Positions 1-5,169 of a stretch of 5,169 nt of DNA are shown here, piece after piece. How positions within the stretch are numbered: the first letter of the stretch is position 1; each line of letters begins with the position of its first letter. Origin of the DNA: an uncultured Odoribacter sp. GTDB lineage: Bacteria > Bacteroidota > Bacteroidia > Bacteroidales > Marinifilaceae. Under the pieces are notes generated by a model. The model searched no databases and was not told the DNA's origin. It saw only the letters and a program-made list of their open reading frames with translations. The DNA lies in assembly GCA_900548135.1 (NCBI GenBank), contig URJC01000214.1, positions 1-5,169 of the forward strand, read 5' to 3'. The position numbers were made by a program, and so were the translations under genes.

Positions 1-2
1 GG

Positions 3-476
3 AATGAAGCTTTGACCTATTTCAACAAAATGGATGAAATTTATGGTATCCACCGATGGCTCACCCCAGCAGAGCAAACGTATATTTCCAACCTGGAAGC
101 AACAGAACAAGAACACATTCAGTTTGTATGGCACTATGAAAATTGTGCTGTACTCCTATGGGCTGCCGGTATCGTCGAAGAATTACCCTATCCTTCAGAG
201 ATTTGCGATATCCCGGTCATTGCAGCCATATTCTGGCAACACCAAGGAACAGAAGAGCTGTTAACTAAAGGCATAGCCCGCAGCAAAGAGGAAATCCTTG
301 ACATGGCAGACCTGACTTATCGTTATGATTGGGCTTGCGTTGATGCCCGTATCCATCATAAAGATGCCCCGGCACAATTAGACGGTGGAATTGTGATGGA
401 ACGCCATTATACCTTCAACTGGATTATAGGGGCGAATTGTGGAGCAGACTGGGATGATATACAACCAAATACTTGA
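3..476 (+). CDS. DUF4272 domain-containing protein, 5' partial
   Basis: The reading frame is open to the left edge (it reads N-E-A-L-T-Y-F before any start), so the gene begins outside the window; the TTG at 12 is just an internal Leu codon. The visible 157 residues match the C-terminal two thirds of the DUF4272 family as I remember it. They show an LTPAE block, then EENC-like helix residues leading to AVLLWAAGIVEELPYP, and the hallmark end Y-R-Y-D-W-A-C-V-D-A-R, G-G-I-V-M-E-R-H-Y-x-x-N-W and D-W-D-D. Family members are usually around 200-230 residues, so roughly 50-70 are missing. No signal peptide or membrane segment is visible, so it is probably cytoplasmic. The family's function is unknown and I assign none. 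It sits 2 bp upstream of the DUF4846 gene, consistent with co-transcription. Confidence 0.85.
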   Translation, partial: NEALTYFNKMDEIYGIHRWLTPAEQTYISNLEATEQEHIQFVWHYENCAVLLWAAGIVEELPYPSEICDIPVIAAIFWQHQGTEELLTKGIARSKEEILDMADLTYRYDWACVDARIHHKDAPAQLDGGIVMERHYTFNWIIGANCGADWDDIQPNT

Positions 477-478
477 TA

Positions 479-1333
479 ATGAAAAAATTATTTATCCTCA
501 TACTACCCCTCTGTATACTGAGTTTTGAGTCCTTCTCTCAAACAAATAACTTTATTGATCCTTCCGGAAATACCATTGGTTCACGGATCAGGGTACCCGT
601 AGGCTACCAGCGGGAAACACTCCCGGAGGAATCTTTTGGATATTTTCTCCGTAACTTCGTTCTGGAACCGGATGGTACAAAAGTGTACTATTATAACGGA
701 CAGGAAAAAAAGAATCCGGTATATGTTGCAGTATTGAAAGCAGATGTCGGCCAACGCGATTTGCAGCAATGCGCGGATGCGGTGATCCGCTTAAGGGCAG
801 AATACCTCTATCACCACCAGTGTTACGATGAGATCCGTTTCAATTTTACAAATGGTTTCCAGGCAAATTACCGAAAATGGGCAGAAGGGAACCGTATACG
901 GGTAAAAGGGAATACGGTATCCTGGTACCAAGGGGCATCAGCAGATTATTCTTATCCGGTATTCCGCCGGTATCTGGATTGTATATTCAGTTATGCCGGT
1001 ACCCTCTCCCTCTCTAAAGAGTTAACGCCTGTAGCTTTTCAGGAAATACAAACCGGGGATGTACTGATCCAGGGAGGCTCGCCCGGCCATGCCGTGATTG
1101 TCGTTGACCTGGCCGTCAATGCTCAGGGACAAAAGGTATTTTTACTAGCACAAAGCTATATGCCAGCACAAAGTATCCATATCTTAAAAAATCCGGAGAA
1201 TCCCGCACTCTCCCCCTGGTATGAAGCAGACAACAGCACTGTGGTTCAAACTCCCGAATGGACTTTCACCACTAAAGATCTGAAACGCTTTAATTCCCAG
1301 TTTCTGTATAAACAGGTCCATCCTTCCCTATAG
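479..1333 (+). CDS. DUF4846 domain-containing exported protein
   Basis: A 284-residue protein of the DUF4846 family. I chose ATG 479 over the in-frame TTG at 473 because it lies 2 bp after the upstream stop and opens a clean signal peptide: KK, a hydrophobic stretch of about 12 residues, and likely signal peptidase I cleavage after S-F-S (residue 20). The Cys at residue 12 is within L-P-L-C, a poor lipobox, so I do not call a lipoprotein. Family blocks are R-I-R-V-P-x-G-Y (about 36-43), S-F-G-x-F-L-R (about 52-58), D-L-Q-Q-C-A-D-A-V-I-R-L-R-A-E-Y-L-Y (94-111), F-N-F-T-x-G-F, G-D-V-L-I-Q-G-G-x-P-G-H-A-V-I-V-V-D (His 204), L-L-A-Q-S-Y-M-P-A-Q and S-P-W-Y. It is expected in the periplasm or outside the cell. 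Function is not established. A conserved-looking Cys 98 and His 204 suggest, as inference only, a thiol-hydrolase-like fold. It is probably co-transcribed with the DUF4272 gene. Confidence 0.88.
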   Translation: MKKLFILILPLCILSFESFSQTNNFIDPSGNTIGSRIRVPVGYQRETLPEESFGYFLRNFVLEPDGTKVYYYNGQEKKNPVYVAVLKADVGQRDLQQCADAVIRLRAEYLYHHQCYDEIRFNFTNGFQANYRKWAEGNRIRVKGNTVSWYQGASADYSYPVFRRYLDCIFSYAGTLSLSKELTPVAFQEIQTGDVLIQGGSPGHAVIVVDLAVNAQGQKVFLLAQSYMPAQSIHILKNPENPALSPWYEADNSTVVQTPEWTFTTKDLKRFNSQFLYKQVHPSL

Positions 1334-1344
1334 CCGGAGGCAAA

Positions 1345-1451
1345 ACAATCTTATCCGCCCCGTCAAATGCCCAATCCGGACGGGAATCCAGTAGTATCGC
1401 CTGCGGAATTCCCAACTGCATACAAGCCATCGGTATTTCAATATGGCTGAA
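1345..1451 (-). pseudogene. Possible remnant of ribose-5-phosphate isomerase A
   Basis: Read on the minus strand, this intergenic stretch encodes F-S-H-I-E-I-P-M-A-C-M-Q-L-G-I-P-Q-A-I-L-L followed by R-P-D-W-A-F-D-G-A-D-K-I-V. The L-G-I-P and D-x-A-F-D-G-A-D-x-I/V segments resemble the active-site region of RpiA, where the motif is normally D-G-A-D-E-V/I. Here the Glu is Lys, and the following glycine-rich substrate-binding segment (K-G-G/R-G) is absent. Only about 35 residues of similarity are visible, against a normal length near 220-240. GC is about 54% on the left of the gap against about 29% just to the right, as expected if this part was once coding. The open frame runs on to 1290, antisense to the end of the DUF4846 gene, which I treat as chance. 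The call rests on remembered motifs; it may be a chance open frame. Confidence 0.4.
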
Positions 1452-1480
1452 CATTTGAATAATAAATTTGTACAGGGTCA

Positions 1481-1512
1481 TTTCTTTCAAAAAGTTTAAT
1501 TGCTTACCTTTG
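1481..1512 (+). promoter_or_regulatory. Bacteroidetes-type promoter for the ltaE-mnmD unit
   Basis: TACCTTTG at 1505-1512 matches the Bacteroidetes -7 consensus TAnnTTTG exactly. TTTC at 1481-1484 lies 20 bases upstream, about where the TTTG -33 element is expected (3 of 4 match). The region is strongly AT-rich, and transcription would begin a few bases after 1512, leaving a leader of roughly 55 nt before the ATG at 1574. There is no clear Shine-Dalgarno sequence in front of that ATG, which is usual in this phylum. Confidence 0.6.
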
Positions 1513-1573
1513 CCAGCAGACAAAGAATTTATCTGTTTCAATTATTAAGTAAGATTTTAGCATTCATATTCCC

Positions 1574-2599
1574 ATGATACGAGGTTTCGGAAGCGACAAT
1601 TTTTCCGGTGTATTGCCGGAAGTATTCAAAGCCCTGGAAGAGGCAGCCTATGGCCACCAACATTCCTACGGCGAAGACACTTATTCGGAAAAAGCCATTG
1701 CAGACTTTAAAGCCATTTTTGGGCAAGACATTGAAGTTTTCTTTGTCTATAATGGTACGGGAGCCAATATCCTGAGCCTGTCTTCGTTTATCCGTTCCTA
1801 TCAGGCTATCATATGTGCAGAAACGGCACATATTCATGTTGACGAATGCGGAGCCATTGAAAAACAAAGCGGCAGCAAGCTATTGACCGTCCCGACCTTC
1901 GATGGCAAACTGAATATCGGCCTTATCGGTAACCATATGCATGGATTCGGGGATCCCCACCACGCACAACCGAAAATGATTTCATTGACTCAATGCACCG
2001 AACTAGGTACAATCTATACACACGAAGAATTAAAAGAAATCTGTGATTATGCCCATGCACACGGCATGTACGTACATATGGACGGGGCACGGCTTTCCAA
2101 TGCCATAGCTTACCTGGGATGTGATCCGAAAGAAATTACCACTGAAGTCGGAATCGATGTACTAAGCTTTGGAGGCACTAAAAATGGCATGATGTTTGGC
2201 GAAGCAGTTATCTTTTTCAATACGTCGGTTGCAGCTGAAGTACCTTATATCCGGAAACAATTGATGCAATTGCACTCCAAAACCCGGTTTATAGCAGCTC
2301 AGTTTTCAGCGGTCTTAAAGGATAATCTTTGGCTCAGGACAGCAGCACATGCCAACCGGATGGCACAATTATTATCTTCGGAGGCAGCCAAGATCCCGGG
2401 AATCCGGATCACACAGGAAGTCCAGGGAAATGAGGTTTTCGCTATTATCCCCCGTGAGAAAATTGACCTTTTACAGAAGGAATGTTTCTTCTATGTATGG
2501 GATGAAAATGCATCAGAGGTCCGTTGGGTGTGTTCTTTTGACACAACTGAAAGTGACATCATTGAATTTATCAACCTGCTCCGGAAAGAAATCTGCTGA
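1574..2599 (+). CDS. ltaE: Low-specificity L-threonine aldolase
   Basis: A 341-residue PLP-dependent fold-type I enzyme of the beta-eliminating lyase/threonine aldolase family. It cleaves L-threonine or L-allo-threonine to glycine and acetaldehyde in the cytoplasm. The start is secure because family members begin with this S-D-N-x-S-G block (here 7-12). Visible motifs: G-H-x-x-S-Y-G-E-D (27-35), the phosphate-binding N-G-T-G-A-N (60-65), His 86 in the position expected to stack on the PLP ring, Q-C-T-E-L-G-T-I-Y (140-148), H-M-D-G-A-R-L-S-N-A (168-177) with the PLP-pyridine Asp 170 and Arg 173, and S-F-G-G-T-K-N-G (198-205) with Lys 203 as the Schiff-base lysine. Length and motif order are normal, so the enzyme looks intact. 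The exact stereospecificity cannot be read from sequence. It is the first gene of its unit, with a promoter about 60-90 bp upstream, and mnmD starts one base after its stop. Confidence 0.93.
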   Translation: MIRGFGSDNFSGVLPEVFKALEEAAYGHQHSYGEDTYSEKAIADFKAIFGQDIEVFFVYNGTGANILSLSSFIRSYQAIICAETAHIHVDECGAIEKQSGSKLLTVPTFDGKLNIGLIGNHMHGFGDPHHAQPKMISLTQCTELGTIYTHEELKEICDYAHAHGMYVHMDGARLSNAIAYLGCDPKEITTEVGIDVLSFGGTKNGMMFGEAVIFFNTSVAAEVPYIRKQLMQLHSKTRFIAAQFSAVLKDNLWLRTAAHANRMAQLLSSEAAKIPGIRITQEVQGNEVFAIIPREKIDLLQKECFFYVWDENASEVRWVCSFDTTESDIIEFINLLRKEIC

Positions 2600-2600
2600 C

Positions 2601-3293
2601 ATGCACGAAATGATTCTTACCGAAGATGGCAGTATCACTCTGTACGTCCCGGAATTAAACGAACATTATCACTCTGTACATGGTGCTATTCAAGAGGCTT
2701 TACATATATTCATCCATGCCGGATTTGAATATTTCCTGTCTACCCATCCGGAACAGATCAGTTCCGGGAAACCGTTGTATATTCTGGAAGCCGGATTCGG
2801 AACCGGATTAAATGCCTGGCTAACCCTTTTACGTGCTACAGAATTAAAGATCCCGGTTTGCTATTACAGCATTGAGAAATATCCCCTGCCACCGGAAGAA
2901 ATCAGTGCCTTAAACTACCCGGCACTAGTATGGGCTACCGACCCACAGCTTTTTCATGAACTACATCATTGTGATTGGGAAGCAGACAAATCACTCACAC
3001 CTTATTTCTGTCTGCACAAGTGCCGTGCGGATTTTCGTGATGTGAACTTTCCTGCTCAGTTTGATCTGGTTTATTTTGATGCATTCAATCCTGATGTCCA
3101 GCCACATCTCTGGACATCAGAAGTTTTTGAACGGTTTCACCAGGCAATGAAACCGGATAGTCTATTAGTTACCTATTGTGTGAAAGGCATTGTCAAACAA
3201 GCTTTGCGCACCGTAGGATTCAGTCTGAAACGTCTTCCGGGACCTCCGGGCAAACGGGAAATGTTGCGGGCTAAAAAATCATTTGCCGGATAA
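2601..3293 (+). CDS. mnmD: tRNA (mnm5s2U34) methyltransferase MnmD
   Basis: A 230-residue SAM-dependent methyltransferase with the MnmC1-like domain (DUF752). In tRNAs carrying the MnmE/MnmG-made modification it methylates 5-aminomethyl-2-thiouridine at wobble position 34 to 5-methylaminomethyl-2-thiouridine. This is the stand-alone form: no FAD oxidase domain like that of E. coli MnmC follows. Motifs: the N-terminal E-x-Y-H-S-x-x-G-A block (21-29), SAM-binding motif I E-A-G-F-G-T-G-L-N-A (63-72), F-D-A-F-N-P (159-164) followed by L-W, T-Y-C-V-K-G (motif VI region), and the C-terminal P-G-P-P-G-K-R-E-M-L-R-A. The frame is open far upstream, over ltaE, but ATG 2601 is preferred. It lies one base after the ltaE stop (TGACATG) and the family homology begins right there; ATG 2610 is a fallback. 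The close spacing suggests translational coupling. Confidence 0.92.
   Translation: MHEMILTEDGSITLYVPELNEHYHSVHGAIQEALHIFIHAGFEYFLSTHPEQISSGKPLYILEAGFGTGLNAWLTLLRATELKIPVCYYSIEKYPLPPEEISALNYPALVWATDPQLFHELHHCDWEADKSLTPYFCLHKCRADFRDVNFPAQFDLVYFDAFNPDVQPHLWTSEVFERFHQAMKPDSLLVTYCVKGIVKQALRTVGFSLKRLPGPPGKREMLRAKKSFAG
2748..2767 (+). repeat. 7-bp GC-rich inverted repeat inside mnmD
   Basis: CCGGAAC (2748-2754) and GTTCCGG (2761-2767) are perfect inverted repeats around a 6-base loop, with a possible extra T-G pair outside. No T-run follows. It could form a small mRNA hairpin, but CCGGAA-type strings are common in this window's codon usage, so it may be incidental. Confidence 0.3.
3091..3128 (+). 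repeat. Perfect 11-bp hairpin plus T-run inside mnmD
   Basis: CTGATGTCCAG (3091-3101) and CTGGACATCAG (3110-3120) are perfect reverse complements separated by an 8-base loop (3102-3109). After AAG comes TTTTT (3124-3128). The shape is that of an intrinsic terminator or a strong mRNA hairpin, yet it lies within intact coding sequence, over the codons after the D-A-F-N-P motif. The structure is directly visible; whether it does anything is unknown. Confidence 0.5.
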
Positions 3294-3315
3294 ATAAATC
3301 CAAAACAAATTCATT

Positions 3316-3338
3316 ATTTATTTTGCAAAACCAATTGG
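3316..3338 (+). promoter_or_regulatory. Weak possible promoter/operator ahead of the TIGR02757 gene
   Basis: The 51-bp AT-rich gap between mnmD and the next gene holds TTATTTTG (3318-3325), one mismatch from the Bacteroidetes -7 box, with no convincing -33 element at the right distance. Overlapping it are two abutting perfect palindromes, TTTTGCAAAA (3321-3330) and CCAATTGG (3331-3338). These could mark an internal promoter with an operator, but co-transcription with mnmD explains the layout equally well. Confidence 0.2.
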
Positions 3339-3344
3339 GGCAAC

Positions 3345-4109
3345 ATGACACAAAAAGAAATAAAGCAATTGCTCGATGAAAAATACCTGGAATACTGTAA
3401 TTCCGAATTCTTCATTTACACGGATCCCATACAGATACCCAAAATGTTTGAAGAAAAAGAAGATATAGAAATTTCCGGTTTTCTGGCAGCCTCCCTGGCC
3501 TGGGGTCAGCGTCCAACCATCATCAAAAAGTGTAAGGAACTAATGCAATTTATGGACTTTGCCCCTTATGATTTTATCCGGCATGCCTCCCCCAAGGATT
3601 TGGGCCGTTTCCAGCATTTCAAGCATCGTACGTTCAACGGTTATGATTGCTGCTACTTTATGGAATCACTGGCTAATATCTATCGTAATCAAGGCGGTCT
3701 GGAAACTGTTTTCACAACAGCCTGGCAACAACATCAGGATATGTTCGAAGTACTTCGTAGCTGGTATAAAGCTTTTACTGCCCTTCCTGCCGAAACCCGG
3801 GTATTACGCCACATCGCTTGCGTAGACAAAGGATCCGCTTGTAAAAGAATAAATATGTTCCTGAGGTGGATGGTTAGAAAAGACCACAGCGGCATAGATT
3901 TCGGTTTATGGAAAGGGATTCCCTCCTCAGCCCTGCTCATTCCCCTGGACTTGCATACAGGCAACGTCAGCCGGCAACTGGGTTTACTTAGCCGCCATCA
4001 GAATGATGCCCGTGCCGTAGCAGAGCTGACCGCCCGGCTCCGCGTATTCGATCCCGAGGACCCCATCCGTTATGATTTCGCCCTTTTCGGCTTAGGAGCA
4101 TTCAAATAA
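3345..4109 (+). CDS. TIGR02757 family protein (DUF2400)
   Basis: A 254-residue cytoplasmic protein, full length for the TIGR02757/DUF2400 family. Recognisable family blocks are Y-T-D-P-I-x-x-P (about 25-32), the G-F-L-A-A-x-L-A-W-G-Q-R stretch (about 45-56), P-Y-D-F-I (about 73-77), K-R-I-N-M-F-L-R-W-M-V-R (about 167-178), L-W-K-G-I-P-S-S-x-L-L-I-P-L-D-x-H-T-G-N-V-S-R-x-L-G-L (about 189-214) and D-P-E-D-P-I-R-Y-D-F-A-L-F-G-L-G near the C-terminus. The R-W-M-V-R and P-L-D-x-H segments resemble helix-hairpin-helix base-excision glycosylases, where an Asp just before such a His is catalytic (here Asp 202), so a DNA-repair role is a reasonable inference, not an established one. It starts 51 bp after mnmD and is followed by a terminator. 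GGGG at 3337-3340 is a marginal ribosome-binding match close to the ATG. Confidence 0.88.
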   Translation: MTQKEIKQLLDEKYLEYCNSEFFIYTDPIQIPKMFEEKEDIEISGFLAASLAWGQRPTIIKKCKELMQFMDFAPYDFIRHASPKDLGRFQHFKHRTFNGYDCCYFMESLANIYRNQGGLETVFTTAWQQHQDMFEVLRSWYKAFTALPAETRVLRHIACVDKGSACKRINMFLRWMVRKDHSGIDFGLWKGIPSSALLIPLDLHTGNVSRQLGLLSRHQNDARAVAELTARLRVFDPEDPIRYDFALFGLGAFK

Positions 4110-4140
4110 ACCCAATCCTCCTTGATTTCCAACAACTAAA

Positions 4141-4180
4141 AAAGGGCAACCGATGAACCGGTTACCCTTTATTTATTATT
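4141..4180. terminator. Bidirectional intrinsic terminator between convergent genes
   Basis: AAAGGG-C-AACCG (4141-4152) pairs with CGGTT-A-CCCTTT (4159-4170), giving an 11-bp stem with one C/A mismatch and a 6-base loop. On the + strand a T-rich tract (4168-4180) follows; on the minus strand the flank reads TTTAGTTGTTG. It lies 31 bp after the TIGR02757 stop and 19 bp beyond the stop of the minus-strand flavoprotein gene, so it can serve both. Confidence 0.8.
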
Positions 4181-4189
4181 CCTTAAAAA

Positions 4190-5169
4190 TTACTTCGCCG
4201 CTTTGAATTGCGCATCCATACTGGAGGCAGCCCGGCGTCCATCTCCCATAGCAAGGATCACGGTAGCTCCTCCACGGACAATATCACCACCGGCATAAAA
4301 TTCAGGCAAATTAGACTGCATGGTGGCATCGTCCACAACAATAGTCCCTTTCTTAGATACTTCCAGACCTGCAACAGAACGGGGCACGATCGGGTTAGGA
4401 GACACTCCCACAGCAACAACAACAACATCTGCATCAATGAGATATTCACTGCCTTCAACCGGCACAGGACGACGACGTCCACTGGCATCCGGCTCGCCCA
4501 ATTCCATTTTCTGAACCCGAACTTGTTTAACACGGCCTTTTTCATCAGCCAGATATTCTACCGGATTGGTCAGCGTAATAAATTCACACCCTTCCTCTTT
4601 GGCATGTTTCACTTCTTCCAAACGGGCAGGCATCTCCTCCTCGCTGCGACGATAGACAATCATAGCCCTTTCAGCGCCAAGACGCTTAGCTGTACGGACG
4701 GAATCCATAGCAGTATTCCCTCCTCCGACAACGACCACATTTTTCCCACGGTATACCGGAGTATCTGAAAATTCATTATCTGCCCCCATCAGATTCACAC
4801 GGGTGAGGTATTCATTAGAGGAAAGTACTCCATTGGCATTTTCGCCCGGAATATTCATAAAATTAGGCAATCCGGCCCCTGAAGCCACATAAAACCCTGG
4901 AACCCTTCTTTTTTCAAATCTTCGATTCCTTCAGTCATGCCTACGATAAAATTGGTCACAAACTTCACTCCCATTTTCCGCAAATTACCAATCTCAACAT
5001 CCACAATACTGTTGGGTAAACGGAATTCAGGAATTCCATATTTCAGTACCCCTCCAATTTCATGCAGGGCCTCAAACACCGTCACGTCATATCCTTTTTT
5101 GACCATATCTCCGGCAAACGACAATCCGGAAGGTCCGGAACCGATCACCGCAATCTTGATGCCATTCGG
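4190..5169 (-). pseudogene. gltA: NADPH-dependent glutamate synthase small-subunit/NfnB-family flavoprotein, 5' partial and frameshifted
   Basis: The frame enters from the right edge as P-N-G-I-K-I-A-V-I-G-S-G-P-S-G, the first FAD-binding loop. It continues through F-E-A-L-H-E-I-G-G-V-L-K-Y-G-I-P-E-F-R-L-P to E-G-F-Q-G-F, then runs into a stop at 4855. The missing continuation Y-V-A-S-G-A-G-L-P-N-F-M lies in the next frame and runs intact to the stop at 4190. That part holds the NADPH loop V-V-V-G-G-G-N-T-A-M-D, Y-R-R-S-E-E-E-M-P-A-R, and the C-terminal FAD motif Y-A-G-G-D-I-V-R-G-G-A-T-V-I-L-A-M-G-D-G-R. About 140 N-terminal residues (the Fe-S cluster domain) lie outside the window. The family passes electrons between NAD(P)H, flavins and Fe-S clusters, either as the glutamate synthase beta-type subunit or in NfnAB-type transhydrogenases. 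In some Bacteroidales it is fused to a dihydroorotate dehydrogenase B-like NAD-binding domain, so the role cannot be fixed here. The otherwise pristine sequence makes a base-call error likelier than true decay. Confidence 0.88.
4891..4897 (-). other. Frame-break site at a GGGTTTT heptamer
   Basis: On the coding (minus) strand the codons read CAG GGT TTT ATG, and the frame is wrong from here on. One extra T in the four-T run (AAAA at 4891-4894 on the + strand) would give G-F-Y-V-A-S-G-A-G-L-P and restore the family sequence with no gap. The string G GGT TTT is also in phase as an X-XXY-YYZ heptamer, so a -1 ribosomal slip would give the same protein. A sequencing or assembly deletion, or a real mutation, is the simpler explanation. 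Confidence 0.75.

Noticed and set aside
581..769. Minus-strand open frame of 62 codons inside the DUF4846 gene
   Set aside because: Antisense shadow of conserved family blocks.
773..790. 6-bp inverted repeat GCGGAT/ATCCGC in the DUF4846 gene
   Set aside because: Short stem within coding sequence with no T-run; consistent with chance.
1463..1470. Second perfect TAnnTTTG box (TAAATTTG)
   Set aside because: There is no -33 element at the usual distance, and the box at 1505-1512 is better placed; it might be a weak alternative promoter.
1538..1867. Minus-strand open frame of 109 codons over the start of ltaE
   Set aside because: It is antisense to the conserved N-terminus of threonine aldolase and covers its promoter; the translation has no recognisable motif.
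2349..2600. Upstream extension of the mnmD frame
   Set aside because: It overlaps the C-terminal coding region of ltaE in another frame, and MnmD homology begins only at about 2601.
3292..3323. 8-bp A/T-only inverted repeat (AAATAAAT/ATTTATTT) after mnmD
   Set aside because: The stem is all A-T with a 16-base loop and would be too weak for a terminator; expected by chance in an AT-rich spacer.
3559..3964. Alternative frames on both strands inside the TIGR02757 gene
   Set aside because: They are shadows of a clearly conserved coding sequence, with no independent motif or start context.
4208..4768. Long + strand open frame (186 codons) opposite the flavoprotein gene
   Set aside because: It is antisense to strongly conserved FAD/NADPH-binding sequence, has low-complexity His/Ser/Thr/Asn-rich translation and matches no family.

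Overview
This 5.2 kb window most likely comes from a Bacteroidota genome, probably order Bacteroidales. The evidence is the protein families present (DUF4272, DUF4846, stand-alone MnmD, TIGR02757/DUF2400), a Bacteroidetes-type promoter (TAnnTTTG -7 box) and starts without clear Shine-Dalgarno sequences. I cannot name the genus. The genes look like ordinary chromosomal housekeeping or accessory genes. I see no integrase, transposase, CRISPR array, tRNA, rRNA or phage gene.

Layout, left to right. (1) The + strand starts inside a DUF4272 gene whose 5' end is off the window. Two bases after its stop comes a gene for an exported DUF4846 protein, so the two probably form an operon. (2) A 240-bp gap (1334-1573) has two halves. 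The left half is about 54% GC and holds, on the minus strand, what looks like a short decayed fragment of ribose-5-phosphate isomerase A. The right half is about 29% GC and holds the promoter of the next unit. (3) A + strand unit encodes a low-specificity L-threonine aldolase (PLP enzyme), then after a single base the tRNA wobble-uridine methyltransferase MnmD, then after 51 bp a TIGR02757/DUF2400 protein. (4) A hairpin at 4141-4170 acts as a probable shared terminator between this unit and a convergent minus-strand gene. (5) That gene encodes the flavoprotein of the NADPH-dependent glutamate synthase small-subunit / NfnB family. Its N-terminus lies beyond the right edge, and a missing base near 4891-4894 breaks its reading frame.

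No new multi-gene system is evident. The items most worth a second look are: the frame break in the flavoprotein gene, which sits on a GGGTTTT heptamer in the right phase for -1 slippage though a sequence error is likelier; the apparent rpiA remnant; a perfect 11-bp hairpin plus T-run inside mnmD that looks like an intrinsic terminator; and a Cys/His arrangement in the DUF4846 protein that could be an enzyme active site.
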